From positions 1 through 64,000 of the forward strand of contig NZ_JAKQYJ010000002.1 of the NCBI RefSeq assembly GCF_022605525.1: a DNA stretch of 64,000 nt. Reading direction: 5' to 3'. The position numbers were made by a program, and so were the translations under genes. Of this stretch, positions 9,274-17,649 are shown in pieces (position 1 is the first letter of the stretch; every line of letters begins with the position of its first letter). The notes under the pieces were generated by a model. That model saw nothing but the letters and a program-made list of their open reading frames with translations. It did no database searches and was not told the DNA's origin. This stretch comes from Porphyrobacter sp. GA68. Lineage in GTDB: Bacteria; Pseudomonadota; Alphaproteobacteria; Sphingomonadales; Sphingomonadaceae.

Positions 9274-9471
9274 ATGAATCGCAAACGCATCACCGGACGC
9301 CTTGAACAAACTCCTCGGGGGTTCGCAGTCATTACTGATGCGGGTGAGCGTTGGGTTATCGAAGACTGTGTACCCGATAGCGCTCTTTTAGGTAACAACG
9401 TCATCGCGGAAGTCGTGGTTTCGGGGCTCGATCGGCTGCGAGCCGCTTGGATTGGTTCTCCGACCGCTTGA
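9274..9471 (+). CDS. Small DUF5818-like protein
   Basis: A 65-residue protein starting five bases after the transglycosylase stop, so it is probably co-transcribed and may be translationally coupled. The sequence (RITGRLEQTPRGFAVITD, then GERWVIED) resembles short beta-rich DUF5818-type proteins that I know from sphingomonads; this assignment is from memory of the family. No catalytic motif or membrane segment is visible. The last 71 bases overlap the 3' end of the integrase on the other strand, an unusual convergent overlap. The function is unknown. Confidence 0.6.
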   Translation: MNRKRITGRLEQTPRGFAVITDAGERWVIEDCVPDSALLGNNVIAEVVVSGLDRLRAAWIGSPTA

Positions 9472-10627
9472 CCTTTGCTCCCGGCGTAAGACAGAAATCC
9501 GCCCAATCCCGCATCAGGTTCACGCGCTTAGCGAAGAAGTCGGTTCGCCGATACGCGGCTTCAACCTTGTTCGGAATTGTGTGGGCGAGAGCCGCTTCCG
9601 CCACTTCTCCCTGATAATGAGTTTCTTCAGCGACCCAATCGCGAAACGAAGAGCGAAAGCCGTGGACGGTGCAATCGAGATCCATGTCACGCACGATCTT
9701 GAGCAGGGTCATGTCGGACATCGGGAGCTTCGGTCGTTGCCCCGGAAAAACAAGGTCGCTCGCCTCACATCGGAATACCCGGGCTCTTTCAACGACATCC
9801 AGGGCTTGGGGGGTGAGTGGAACATGGTGCTCGCGGTTAATCTTCATGCGCTCGGCAGGAATCGTCCAAACCGCTGCCTCGAGATCGATCTCCGACCAGC
9901 ATGCCCCGCGCACCTCGCCCGAGCGCGAAGCGTTGAGGATCAGGAACTCCAGGGCCAAGCGACCGACTGAAGTGCGGCTACGCAACTTCGCGAGAAATGC
10001 AGGCACCTCTTCAAATGGCATCGCCGCAAAATGGCCCGACTTCCTGGGCTGCCTTGGCAATCCCTTCGCGATTGAGCGCATTGGTGCTTCGGTGGTCCGA
10101 TAACCCTTCGCATAGGACCAGTCGAGGATCGTGCCTATTCGCTGCCGAACCCGGCGGGCGGTTTCCGGCTTAGCGAGCCAGATTGGTGCTAGAGCATCAC
10201 GAATTGCGGGGCCTTCGATCTCAGAGACGAGCTGCTCGCCAAAGTGAGGAAAGGCATACGTCTCTAACGTCGCAAGCCATTGGGCCTGATGTTTGCCATT
10301 CTTCCAACTGGCCTTGTGCTCTTCGTGGACTTTAACTGCGGCGCTGCGGAAGGTGGGGATGACCTTCTTCTCCTTCTTGCGCTCGGCGATAACGTCCACC
10401 CCAGCCTTGGCCTGTCGGCGGACGTCCGCAGCGATCTCGCGCGCCTCGCCCAACAGAATTTCAGGATAGGAGCCGATCCCGATGTCCCGCCGACGTCCAG
10501 CATTCTGCACGCGCACGATCCAGCTTGCCTTGCCGGACTGATTGAGGACGAGGATCAACCCGTTGCCGTCGGAATAGCGCCCGGCATCCTTGAGGTTTCT
10601 AAGCTTGACCGCGGTTAAGCTGCCCAT
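9401..10627 (-). CDS. int: Tyrosine integrase of the tRNA-Ser island
   Basis: About 408 residues, phage P4/CP4-type. The N-terminal DUF4102 arm-binding domain has SDGNGLILVLNQSGKASW, and the core-binding segment lies near residues 100-190. The catalytic domain shows Arg in LNASRSGEVRG, HGFRSSFRDW (His-x-x-Arg), and the late AHTIPNKVEAAYRRTD with the tyrosine nucleophile. I start it at the ATG at 10627, where the conserved MGSLTAVKLRNLKDAGRY begins. The frame stays open upstream into the tRNA gene, but that part is tRNA sequence read as protein. It lies 154 bases downstream of the tRNA 3' end on the same strand, the usual arrangement for an integrase that uses that tRNA as attB. Confidence 0.9.
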   Translation of the reverse strand: MGSLTAVKLRNLKDAGRYSDGNGLILVLNQSGKASWIVRVQNAGRRRDIGIGSYPEILLGEAREIAADVRRQAKAGVDVIAERKKEKKVIPTFRSAAVKVHEEHKASWKNGKHQAQWLATLETYAFPHFGEQLVSEIEGPAIRDALAPIWLAKPETARRVRQRIGTILDWSYAKGYRTTEAPMRSIAKGLPRQPRKSGHFAAMPFEEVPAFLAKLRSRTSVGRLALEFLILNASRSGEVRGACWSEIDLEAAVWTIPAERMKINREHHVPLTPQALDVVERARVFRCEASDLVFPGQRPKLPMSDMTLLKIVRDMDLDCTVHGFRSSFRDWVAEETHYQGEVAEAALAHTIPNKVEAAYRRTDFFAKRVNLMRDWADFCLTPGAKVKRSENQSKRLAADRAPKPRLPR

Positions 10628-10780
10628 GTGTCCGCCGAACTCCTTTCCCCACATTCTTCCCCACACCATGCGCGAGATGCAGGGAAACATATAGAGAACG
10701 ACTGAGAAGACAGCAAGCCAGAAAATGGCGGAAATCTGCCGCTTTTGGAGACAATCCGGGAAGTATAGGGAATTGGTAGT

Positions 10781-10870
<90 letters not shown>

Positions 10871-11009
10871 GCGGGCTTTTTCGCGCCGGATTTGCCGGTG
10901 CGGGGCGATCAGGCGCGGCGGTTAGCCGATGCGCCGCGGCTTGCCAAGAGGGTGCAGGTCGGGTGCGCCTGCTTGTGCAGCATCAGGTTCTGCCCATATA
11001 AGCAGGCAT

Positions 11010-11390
11010 ATGGAGCAGACCGAGTTCTTTTCAGACCAGGCGGGCCGCACGATCACTGCGCCGCGCCACGCCACCAGCCGTTTCGGGATTGGCGACATTG
11101 TCAGCCACTGCCTGTTCGACTTTCGCGGCGTCGTTTTCGATGTCGATCCGGTATTCGCCAACAGTGAAGAGTGGTATGAATCAATACCGCCCGAAATCCG
11201 TCCGTCGCGCGAGCAGCCGTTCTATCACCTGCTGGCGGAGAGCGAAGAGTCCTATTACGTGGCCTATGTAAGCCAGCAGAATCTGCGGCCCGACGCTGAC
11301 AACGGCCCTGTTGGTCATCCCGATATCGCGCAGATGTTCGAAAATTTCGAGAATGGCCGTTACCGCGTGCGCCGTTCTCTGACGCACTGA
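11010..11390 (+). CDS. hspQ: HspQ (YccV family, hemimethylated-DNA-binding)
   Basis: About 126 residues starting at the ATG at 11010. The HspQ fold is recognisable from FGIGDIVSHCLFDFRGVVFDVDP, EEWYE, QPFYHLLAE and YVAYVSQQNL. In enterobacteria HspQ is a small heat-shock-related protein that binds hemimethylated oriC DNA and acts as a specificity factor for Lon protease. The family is usual in Alphaproteobacteria. It is cytoplasmic and monocistronic. It converges on the ABC permease with only eight bases between stops, so the transcripts probably overlap at their ends. It is the first core gene past the tRNA. Confidence 0.88.
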   Translation: MEQTEFFSDQAGRTITAPRHATSRFGIGDIVSHCLFDFRGVVFDVDPVFANSEEWYESIPPEIRPSREQPFYHLLAESEESYYVAYVSQQNLRPDADNGPVGHPDIAQMFENFENGRYRVRRSLTH

Positions 11391-11398
11391 CTGGCTTT

Positions 11399-12289
11399 TC
11401 AGCCCTTCAGCTTCCAGCCGGATTGCAGCACGCGGTAGGTGATTACCGCCAGAACTAGGTTCAGCACACCCAAGCCGGCTGCGGCGGCAAGGACAGCCAC
11501 CTGACCTTCGCCGATGTCGCTCTGGCCGACAAAGCCATAGCGGAAGCCGGAAATGACATAGAAAAACGGGTTGGCCATGCTGACCGCCTGGAATGTGGGA
11601 TGCAGCCGATCGATGGTGTAAAAAGTGCCGGACAGCAGCGACAGCGGGGCAACCACGAAGTTGGTGACGGCGGCATTGTGGTCGAACTTCTCCGCCCAGA
11701 TCGACGCCACCAGGCCGAGCAGGGAGAGCATGATCGATCCCATCAGGCCGAACCACACAATGGCCCAGCCATGGGTGATTTGCAGCGTGAGGTTGGGATA
11801 CAGCAGCATTGCCCCTGCCACCGCCAATCCGACCAGGAGCGCCCTGGTGACGCCAGACGCGACGATCCCCGTCATCAGTTCGCCTACCGAGAGAGGTGGC
11901 ATCAGGAGGTCGATGATGGTGCCTTGTATCTTGCCCGAGAGGAACGAAAAGCTGGTGTTGGCAAACGCGTTCTGCATCATTGCCATGACAACCAGGCCAG
12001 GTGCGATAAAGCTGACGAAATTGACGCCGAGCACCTCGCGCTCGCTTCCTCGGCCCAGGGCGACCGAAAAAATGACCAGGAACAGCAGGGTGGTGACGGC
12101 AGGTGCCCAGACTGTTTGCGTCTGGACTTTCATGAAGCGCCGGACTTCCTTCAGGTACAGGCTCCACAGCCCGATCTTGTTGATCCCGCGGAACACCGGT
12201 TCCCCCGGCGGCAGGAACTGGCGAGGAACGACCGGATGTGTTGTGGTTCGCAGGGGGTCGCTGTGCGCGGCACTGTCTTGATCGGCCAT
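11399..12289 (-). CDS. ABC-2 type transporter permease
   Basis: About 296 residues starting at the ATG at 12289 (MADQDS). After a hydrophilic N-terminus of about 65 residues come six predicted membrane helices with the ABC2_membrane pattern (VSFIAPGLVVMAMMQNAF, SGTFYTIDRLHPTFQ, NPFFYVISGFRYGF). Such permeases export lipid-linked glycans, drugs or haem with a separate ATPase. No ATP-binding subunit is adjacent here, so its partner must lie elsewhere. Similar permeases in sphingomonads stand alone in this way. It is divergent from gcrA, with a gap of 131 bases. Confidence 0.85.
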   Translation of the reverse strand: MADQDSAAHSDPLRTTTHPVVPRQFLPPGEPVFRGINKIGLWSLYLKEVRRFMKVQTQTVWAPAVTTLLFLVIFSVALGRGSEREVLGVNFVSFIAPGLVVMAMMQNAFANTSFSFLSGKIQGTIIDLLMPPLSVGELMTGIVASGVTRALLVGLAVAGAMLLYPNLTLQITHGWAIVWFGLMGSIMLSLLGLVASIWAEKFDHNAAVTNFVVAPLSLLSGTFYTIDRLHPTFQAVSMANPFFYVISGFRYGFVGQSDIGEGQVAVLAAAAGLGVLNLVLAVITYRVLQSGWKLKG

Positions 12290-12420
12290 GCCCGCGCGCC
12301 TAAGGACTGGCTCTGCCACTGGCAAGAGGACCGCCGCGCGCCTACATCGCCGCCGCACAGTTTATTTCACGGCTGAACCTGGGCGCACAGGTCGGCGTCA
12401 GCATTACTCGGGAACATCGC

Positions 12421-13188
12421 ATGAGTTGGACGGAAGAACGAATCGCCAAGCTCAAAAGCTTGTGGGAAAGTGGCGCGACCGCCAGCCAGATTTCCGACGC
12501 TCTGGGCGGGGTGAGCCGGAACGCTGTTATCGGCAAGGCGCATCGCCTGGGACTGAAAGCGCGCCCCTCGCCGGTGAAAAGCGGAGCCGCGAAGGCGAAG
12601 CAGCCGGCGAAGAATACTGAACCCGCGTCCGAGGCGGCCGTTGAAACCACTCCCGCGGTTCGGCCTGTCAAGACGCCGCCCGTCGTTCGCAAGGACAAGC
12701 CCGTTGCAGCCGAACCAGCGGCAACCCCGCCAAAGCACGATCAACCGGCGGAAGAGGTGACCGCGCCCGCACCGTCGCCCCAAGAGCCGCCCGAGGCTGC
12801 GTCAACGGGCGCTCAGGTCCAGCCGGTGTCAGCACCCACGAACAGCGCCGCTCCGCGTATCGTCTCGGTGGGGCCGGGAGGCTTTCTCAGGCAGGGGCCT
12901 GGCGATCAGCAGGCTCCGATACCGCCGGCGCCGCCGCGCCGCCTGGTGCCGGCCAAGCCAAGCCCTGAGATCGCTGGCAAGACCAGCCTGCTTGACCTTA
13001 GTGAACGGGTCTGCCGTTGGCCGATGGGTCACCCTGGAGAGGCGGATTTTCATTTCTGCGGGGAAGCGGTCAATCCCGGCTTCCCTTATTGCGTCGAACA
13101 TTGCGGCCGGGCCTATCAGGCGCAATTGCCACGCGGGGTGCGCCGACCGCCGCCGCCCCTGCCGTTCGGCGGGCCGCGCGTGCGTTGA
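12421..13188 (+). CDS. gcrA: GcrA cell-cycle regulator
   Basis: A 255-residue protein. The N-terminal GcrA helix-turn-helix domain is clear (MSWTEERIAKLKSLWESG, then GGVSRNAVIGKAHRLGL). A long Pro/Ala-rich linker follows from about residue 50 to 180. The C-terminal block CRWPMGHPGEADFHFCGE ending in YCVEHCGRAYQ is the sigma-70-interacting part of GcrA. In Caulobacter, GcrA stimulates sigma-70 transcription at promoters carrying CcrM-methylated GANTC sites. It is characteristic of Alphaproteobacteria. At 255 residues it is longer than Caulobacter GcrA because of the linker. Confidence 0.95.
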   Translation: MSWTEERIAKLKSLWESGATASQISDALGGVSRNAVIGKAHRLGLKARPSPVKSGAAKAKQPAKNTEPASEAAVETTPAVRPVKTPPVVRKDKPVAAEPAATPPKHDQPAEEVTAPAPSPQEPPEAASTGAQVQPVSAPTNSAAPRIVSVGPGGFLRQGPGDQQAPIPPAPPRRLVPAKPSPEIAGKTSLLDLSERVCRWPMGHPGEADFHFCGEAVNPGFPYCVEHCGRAYQAQLPRGVRRPPPPLPFGGPRVR

Positions 13189-13524
13189 CCTTGCGTTGGC
13201 CGGGGACGCACGCTTGTGCGGAGTGCCGGGCATGCGGCTGGCCGACCCTCAGCCGTCCGCCGGAGCATCTATCCCGCAGTCGCCTGAGCGATCGTTAGGG
13301 GTGTTCTGCGCGATTGAGCGAGGATGATTGCAGGCGGCGCCCTTTCGTCCTGGACGGTAGCGGCGCGAACAAGCACTTCCGGTCCGGCTTGCGCAACCAA
13401 GCCGTACCTTCCATGCGCCAGCGGCCCGTGACATCATCCCCGTCCGGCGTGTACGGCTGGCGATGGCGGGAGTGCTCGGCGGCATCCGGGCCCGCTTCGC
13501 CGCAGGTTTTTCAGGGGACGCTCG
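13189..13524. other. Intergenic, nothing recognised
   Basis: Between gcrA and the enoyl-CoA hydratase. I see no convincing gene, RNA or repeat. A weak purine stretch lies just before the hydratase start. The frame reading through the hydratase on the opposite strand is a shadow. Confidence 0.5.
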
Positions 13525-14307
13525 ATGCAATACCACACGATTAAGGTTGATACCGACGGCGCCACTACAACCATCACCCTCAACCGACCGGAGCGGCTCA
13601 ACGCCTGCCCACCGCAGATGGCGGACGAATTGCGGGACGTGCTGAGCAACCCGGGCGCTGCGCGATGTTTCCTGATAACGGGCGAGGGGCGCGCGTTCTG
13701 TTCCGGTGCTGACCTTGCCTCGCGGGGCGAGCAAGGCGTCAGTGGCGGACGCGCCGCGTATGACGCATTGTCTCGCAGCTACAATCCCCTGATGATGCAG
13801 ATGGCGCATTGCGCGGTGCCGATTGTGGCGGCGGTCAACGGCCCTGCTGCCGGTATCGGCTGCTCTATCGCGCTGGCCGCGGATCTCGTCGTGGCTGGCA
13901 ACAGTGCCTATTTTCTTCAGGCGTTCGTCAACATCGGGCTGGTGCCGGACGGCGGTGCGAGCTGGATGCTCCCGCGCCTCGTCGGCAAGGCCCGAGCGAT
14001 GGAGATGATGCTGCTGGGCGACCGGATCGGCGCGGACAAGGCAGAACAGTGGGGCCTCATCCACAAGGCAGTGGCGGACGATGCGCTCATGGAGGAAGCG
14101 CACGCGCTCGCCACCAGACTGGCGAGTGGCCCCACGCTTGCTCTGGCGCAGATGCGGGCGAACATCTGGCGCGGTCTCGATCAGGATTTTTCCACGGCCC
14201 TGCATAACGAGGCGGTCGCACAAAGGGCAGCGGGCGACAGCGCCGATGCGCTGGAAGGTGGAATGGCTTTTCTGCAGAAACGCAAGGCCTCTTTCCAGGG
14301 CCGATGA
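13525..14307 (+). CDS. Enoyl-CoA hydratase/isomerase (crotonase family)
   Basis: A 260-residue protein of normal crotonase length. The oxyanion-hole segments are GEGRAFCSGADL (about 53-64) and NGPAAGIGCSIALAADLVVA (about 108-127), followed by NIGLVPDGGASWMLPRLVG. The position equivalent to the second catalytic Glu of mitochondrial hydratase reads Asp in LVPDGG, as in PaaG-like isomerase/hydratases. The sequence is most like the PaaG/2-(1,2-epoxyphenyl)acetyl-CoA isomerase branch, but the true substrate is unclear because no pathway genes surround it. It is cytoplasmic and alone in its transcription unit, with a hairpin at its stop codon. Confidence 0.85.
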   Translation: MQYHTIKVDTDGATTTITLNRPERLNACPPQMADELRDVLSNPGAARCFLITGEGRAFCSGADLASRGEQGVSGGRAAYDALSRSYNPLMMQMAHCAVPIVAAVNGPAAGIGCSIALAADLVVAGNSAYFLQAFVNIGLVPDGGASWMLPRLVGKARAMEMMLLGDRIGADKAEQWGLIHKAVADDALMEEAHALATRLASGPTLALAQMRANIWRGLDQDFSTALHNEAVAQRAAGDSADALEGGMAFLQKRKASFQGR

Positions 14308-14330
14308 CTGCATGCTGGTCGCATCGGCCC
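14298..14330 (+). terminator. Hairpin at the end of the enoyl-CoA hydratase gene
   Basis: A nine-base perfect stem (GGGCCGATG with CATCGGCCC) around a 15-base loop, overlapping the stop codon. No T-tract is present. Confidence 0.45.
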
Positions 14331-14680
14331 AGCCCGTTAGCAGACTTGCGCAAGGGTCGATCGCGCCAAATGGAGTTGACGGGCAGCCCTCGGGTAAAGC
14401 TCGCCCAGCCGTGCTGCGGTTGTAGATTTTAGTTACGCAGCAGTGAACAAGCTGCTATTGTTTCCGGGAAACATCGGGTGTGCAGCCAACGTCTTCCCAA
14501 TCCGCCTGTTGCTAGGCTTATCCTTCAACCTGTTGTGTTCCAGCCTGGCCCCGACGGCTCCTGTAGTTTCGGGCCGGGCCGGATAGGCGAACCCAGTGGC
14601 TCCCTTGGCGCCGCTCCGTCAGGCGAAGGATGATCCGAAGCTTCCGGACTAAAGAAGCAAGTCGAGAAGCGAACTAAGTC
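14308..14680. other. Long leader upstream of the TerC gene
   Basis: About 370 bases without a gene. The last 130 bases before the TerC start are GC-rich with several short inverted repeats, so a structured 5' leader is possible. TerC genes in other bacteria often follow a manganese (yybP-ykoY) riboswitch, but its conserved GGGGAGUAG-type core is not recognisable here. Confidence 0.35.
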
Positions 14681-15724
14681 ATGGTTGAATTTCTTGCCGG
14701 TAACTGGCTTGGCACGCCGGTCTGGTTCTGGGGCGCGTTCCTCGCCATTGTGATCTTGCTGACCGCTTTCGACCTGGGCGTGTTGCACAAGGAAGATCGC
14801 GAGCTGGGCATCGCCGAAAGCCTGAAGCTGTCGGTGTTCTATATCACCGTGGCCTTGCTGTTCGGCGCATGGGTCTGGGCAGAGCGCGGCGCGACCGCCG
14901 GAATGCAGTACTATACCGGTTTCTTCATCGAAAAGGCGTTGTCGATCGACAACGTGTTCGTGATCAGCCTGATTTTCACCTATTTCGCCATTCCGCGTAA
15001 ATATCAGTACCGCGCCCTGTTGTGGGGCATCATGGCCGTCATAGTGCTGCGTGGCATCATGATCGCAGGCGGGGCGGCGATCCTGGCTGAAGCGCACTGG
15101 GTGCTGTGGCTCTTCGCCGCGTTCCTGATCATCACGGGCATCAAGATGTTCTTCGCCGGCGATCAGCAGATGGATGTCGGCGGGAACCCGGTTGTCCGCT
15201 GGATAAGCCGGCACATGCGCGTGACGGAGGAACTTCACGGGCAGCGTTTCCTGGTCAAGGTGCCCCATGAACGGACGGGGAAAATGGTTGTCGCTGCAAC
15301 CCCGCTGCTGCTCGCGCTGGTGGTCATCAACCTTGCCGATCTGGTTTTCGCACTGGACAGCGTGCCGGCCATTTTCGCCATCACGACCGACACGTTCATT
15401 GTCTACACCTCCAACATCTTCGCCATACTTGGCTTGCGGGCGCTCTATTTCGCGCTCGCTGCAATGGTGCACCGCTTCCACTACCTGAAGTATGCACTCG
15501 CCGCCGTGCTGGTGTTCATTGGCTCGAAGATATTCGTGACCGACTTCCTGCTTGGCGGGGAGAAGTTCCCCGCGTGGATCAGCTTGTCGGTGACTTTCGC
15601 TCTGATAATCGGGGGTGTACTATACTCTCTGTGGAAAACAGAGGGAGAGCCTGAGCCCGGCTGGCCGGCAGAGCATCCCGATTCCGAACTGGCAGCAAAA
15701 GGGGTTGCGCCAACCCAGGATTGA
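14681..15724 (+). CDS. TerC-family integral membrane protein
   Basis: A 347-residue protein with about nine membrane helices. The signature motifs are FDLGVLHKEDRELG (about 28-41) and FIEKALSIDNVFVISLIF (about 86-103), with the matching acidic segment LADLVFALDSVPAIFAIT in the second half. The internal repeat and the conserved Asp/Glu residues are typical of TerC/Alx proteins, now linked mainly to manganese export and to metal loading of secreted enzymes. The gene stands before the exported carbonic anhydrase (34 bases apart), so the two may be co-transcribed. The start is supported by similarity (VEFLAGNWLGTPVWFWGAF), while the ribosome site is weak. Confidence 0.88.
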   Translation: MVEFLAGNWLGTPVWFWGAFLAIVILLTAFDLGVLHKEDRELGIAESLKLSVFYITVALLFGAWVWAERGATAGMQYYTGFFIEKALSIDNVFVISLIFTYFAIPRKYQYRALLWGIMAVIVLRGIMIAGGAAILAEAHWVLWLFAAFLIITGIKMFFAGDQQMDVGGNPVVRWISRHMRVTEELHGQRFLVKVPHERTGKMVVAATPLLLALVVINLADLVFALDSVPAIFAITTDTFIVYTSNIFAILGLRALYFALAAMVHRFHYLKYALAAVLVFIGSKIFVTDFLLGGEKFPAWISLSVTFALIIGGVLYSLWKTEGEPEPGWPAEHPDSELAAKGVAPTQD

Positions 15725-15758
15725 GCCGCAGGATGCGGCACTCAGGAGGAGGGATCTC

Positions 15759-16478
15759 GTGGCGACACGCAGACAGTTGATCGGCGGGGCGAGCGCGATT
15801 GGTGCGGCGGCTTTGATGGGTGGATGTTCGGGTCTGAGCGCCGCGACACAGGGCGTTGCGACAGCGCCGCCGGGCCGCGATCTGACACCCGATCAGGCGC
15901 TGCAATTGCTGATCGATGGCAACGAAAGGTTCCTTAGCGGAGCTGCGGTCAGCGAATTGTCGAGCGCCCAGCGGAGGCTGGCATTGGCGCAGACGCAGGA
16001 GCCGTTCGCCGCCTATGTCACCTGTTCAGACAGCCGGGTGCCGCCGGAAGTGCTGTTCGGCCGCGGCCTTGGCGAGCTTTTCATCATCCGCAATGCCGGA
16101 AACACCGTGGATACGGTGGCGCTCGGCTCCATTGAATATGCGGTGGCAGTCCTGGGCGTGCCGCTGATCGTGGTGATGGGTCACGAACGGTGCGGAGCGG
16201 TGGCCGCCGCAACGCAAGTCGTGACCGAGAATGCGACATTTCCCGGGGCGATCGGACCGATGATCCAGCCGATTATCCCGTCGGTCCTGAAGGTCAGGGG
16301 AGAACCCGGCGATCTGGTCGACAATGCGGTCCGGCAAAATGTGCGCGATGTTGCCACCCGTCTGCGCACGCAAACAGACCCGTTGATGCAGGAGCCGCTA
16401 AGGGCGGGCAGGCTGAAGGTAGTGGGTGCCTATTACGATCTCGATACCGGCCGGGTTGACTTCTTCGACCGCGGTTGA
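15759..16478 (+). CDS. Beta-carbonic anhydrase with an export signal
   Basis: About 239 residues starting at GTG 15759, chosen because CAGGAGGAGG lies just upstream. The frame is open earlier, but that part overlaps the TerC gene. The N-terminus MATRRQLIGGASAIGAAAL is a twin-arginine-like signal, and LMGGC at 19-23 could be a lipobox. The zinc site of beta-carbonic anhydrases is complete: Cys89-Ser-Asp91-Ser-Arg93 (CSDSR), His142 and Cys145 (GHERC). It interconverts CO2 and bicarbonate, here probably in the periplasm or at the membrane. Export of a beta-class enzyme is less usual than a cytoplasmic site. Confidence 0.9.
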   Translation: MATRRQLIGGASAIGAAALMGGCSGLSAATQGVATAPPGRDLTPDQALQLLIDGNERFLSGAAVSELSSAQRRLALAQTQEPFAAYVTCSDSRVPPEVLFGRGLGELFIIRNAGNTVDTVALGSIEYAVAVLGVPLIVVMGHERCGAVAAATQVVTENATFPGAIGPMIQPIIPSVLKVRGEPGDLVDNAVRQNVRDVATRLRTQTDPLMQEPLRAGRLKVVGAYYDLDTGRVDFFDRG

Positions 16479-16554
16479 GCGCATTGACGCCGCAGCAGCT
16501 TCCAGCTGCGACACGGGGCTGGCTTGCTGATCCTGCGTTTCCTGTGCGGCGCGC

Positions 16555-17649
16555 TCAGCGTTGCTGCGCCCAAGACCCCTGAGGTGCCTCTGTGCCGATC
16601 GGCTTGACGGGGCCTTTCCTCCGGTCCGCGAACCAGAAGCTCCACACCGCCAGGGTTCCGAGCAGGACAAGGATGAGGCCGCCGGCGGTCAGAGCCAGCT
16701 TCCAGACTATTCCTCCGACTTTTCCGGCATGAAGCGGATAAAAGGTGTCCTGAACCGCCTGTGCCCGGTTTTGCACCGCCGGGTTGACGGTGCCGACAAC
16801 GTTACCGGTGGCGAGATCCAGGTAAACGTAGGTGCGGCCGTTGGGCGTCCACTCAAACGGCTGCCGCAGGCGGATGGTTGCGGCTTTGGCCGGATCCCGC
16901 GGCATTTGCAGCCGCCGTACGGCCGCGTCGGGAAAGGCAGACTGCGCATTGGCCAGTGCGCGCGTCCAGTCCGGCCGCGCAGGCGGTACTGCCGTCACCG
17001 GCGGAGCTTCTGGCCGAGGAGGCAGGGATCCGAGCGGCGAGAGCACCACCGCGGCGAGCGGCTTGAAAGCCATTAGCGCGCCTGTCGCGCCGATCAGCAA
17101 CAGCACCGGCAGGGCGATCATGCCGATGTCGCGGTGCTGCCGAACAATGGCCGGACGGGTCATGCGGGGCGGCAGCAGGCGGAGCCGAAACGTCTTGCGG
17201 GTGCGCCACCACAGAACCGCGCCAGTCATAGAAAACCCCAAGAGCAGCAGGCCCAGTCCACCCACCACGAGCTCGCCGGTATCGCCGGCAAAGAGGTAAT
17301 GATGAAGATCGAACACCCAAAGTTCGGGGCGTTCCCACTGGCTCGCCCACTGCTCGACGACGTGCCCGTTTTGATCGACGTAGGCGCCGCTTTCGTCACG
17401 GTAGATGGCCTGATGCAACCCGAAGTTTTCGTCGGCAAAGGTGATGTAGGACAGATCGCCGCCGCTCGTCGCGACTTCGACGGCCTGTCCAAGGTCGACG
17501 GTGCTCGATTGCAGGGGCGTCTCCGCACCGGCGACGCTGACCCAGCTGTCCTTCCACACCAGTAAAGCGCCGGACAGGCCCATGATGGCCAGCAGCAGGC
17601 CGGCGATGCCGCCTGTCCAGCGGTGGAGGAGTGCGATGCCTTGCATCAT
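16555..17649 (-). CDS. PepSY-associated membrane protein (iron-uptake reductase type)
   Basis: A 364-residue protein with four membrane helices: near residues 10-32 (HRWTGGIAGLLLAIMGLSGALLVW), about 125-147, about 178-198, and one near 325-345. The periplasmic PepSY-like regions lie between them. The pattern matches the PepSY_TM family, often found beside TonB receptors and linked to ferric-siderophore reduction or processing in the periplasm. The start codon overlaps the stop of the TonB-dependent receptor gene upstream on the same strand, so the two form an operon. Confidence 0.85.
   Translation of the reverse strand: MMQGIALLHRWTGGIAGLLLAIMGLSGALLVWKDSWVSVAGAETPLQSSTVDLGQAVEVATSGGDLSYITFADENFGLHQAIYRDESGAYVDQNGHVVEQWASQWERPELWVFDLHHYLFAGDTGELVVGGLGLLLLGFSMTGAVLWWRTRKTFRLRLLPPRMTRPAIVRQHRDIGMIALPVLLLIGATGALMAFKPLAAVVLSPLGSLPPRPEAPPVTAVPPARPDWTRALANAQSAFPDAAVRRLQMPRDPAKAATIRLRQPFEWTPNGRTYVYLDLATGNVVGTVNPAVQNRAQAVQDTFYPLHAGKVGGIVWKLALTAGGLILVLLGTLAVWSFWFADRRKGPVKPIGTEAPQGSWAQQR

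Larger units (their letters stand above)
1..10780. mobile_element. End of a tRNA-Ser-integrated genomic island (left part outside the window)
   Basis: The stretch holds a tyrosine integrase immediately downstream of the 3' end of tRNA-Ser(CGA), plus genes common on alphaproteobacterial integrative elements and plasmids: ParB-like protein, strawberry-notch methylase-helicase, CHC2/toprim primase, lytic transglycosylase. Genes beyond the tRNA (hspQ, gcrA) are ordinary core genes. The right boundary at the tRNA 3' end is inferred from this layout. The other boundary, with a repeat of the tRNA 3' end, must lie left of the window. No conjugation machinery is seen inside the visible part. Confidence 0.75.

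Noticed and set aside
14480-14680. yybP-ykoY manganese riboswitch in the TerC leader
   Set aside because: The TerC context suggests it and hairpins are present, but the conserved core sequence of that riboswitch is not visible.
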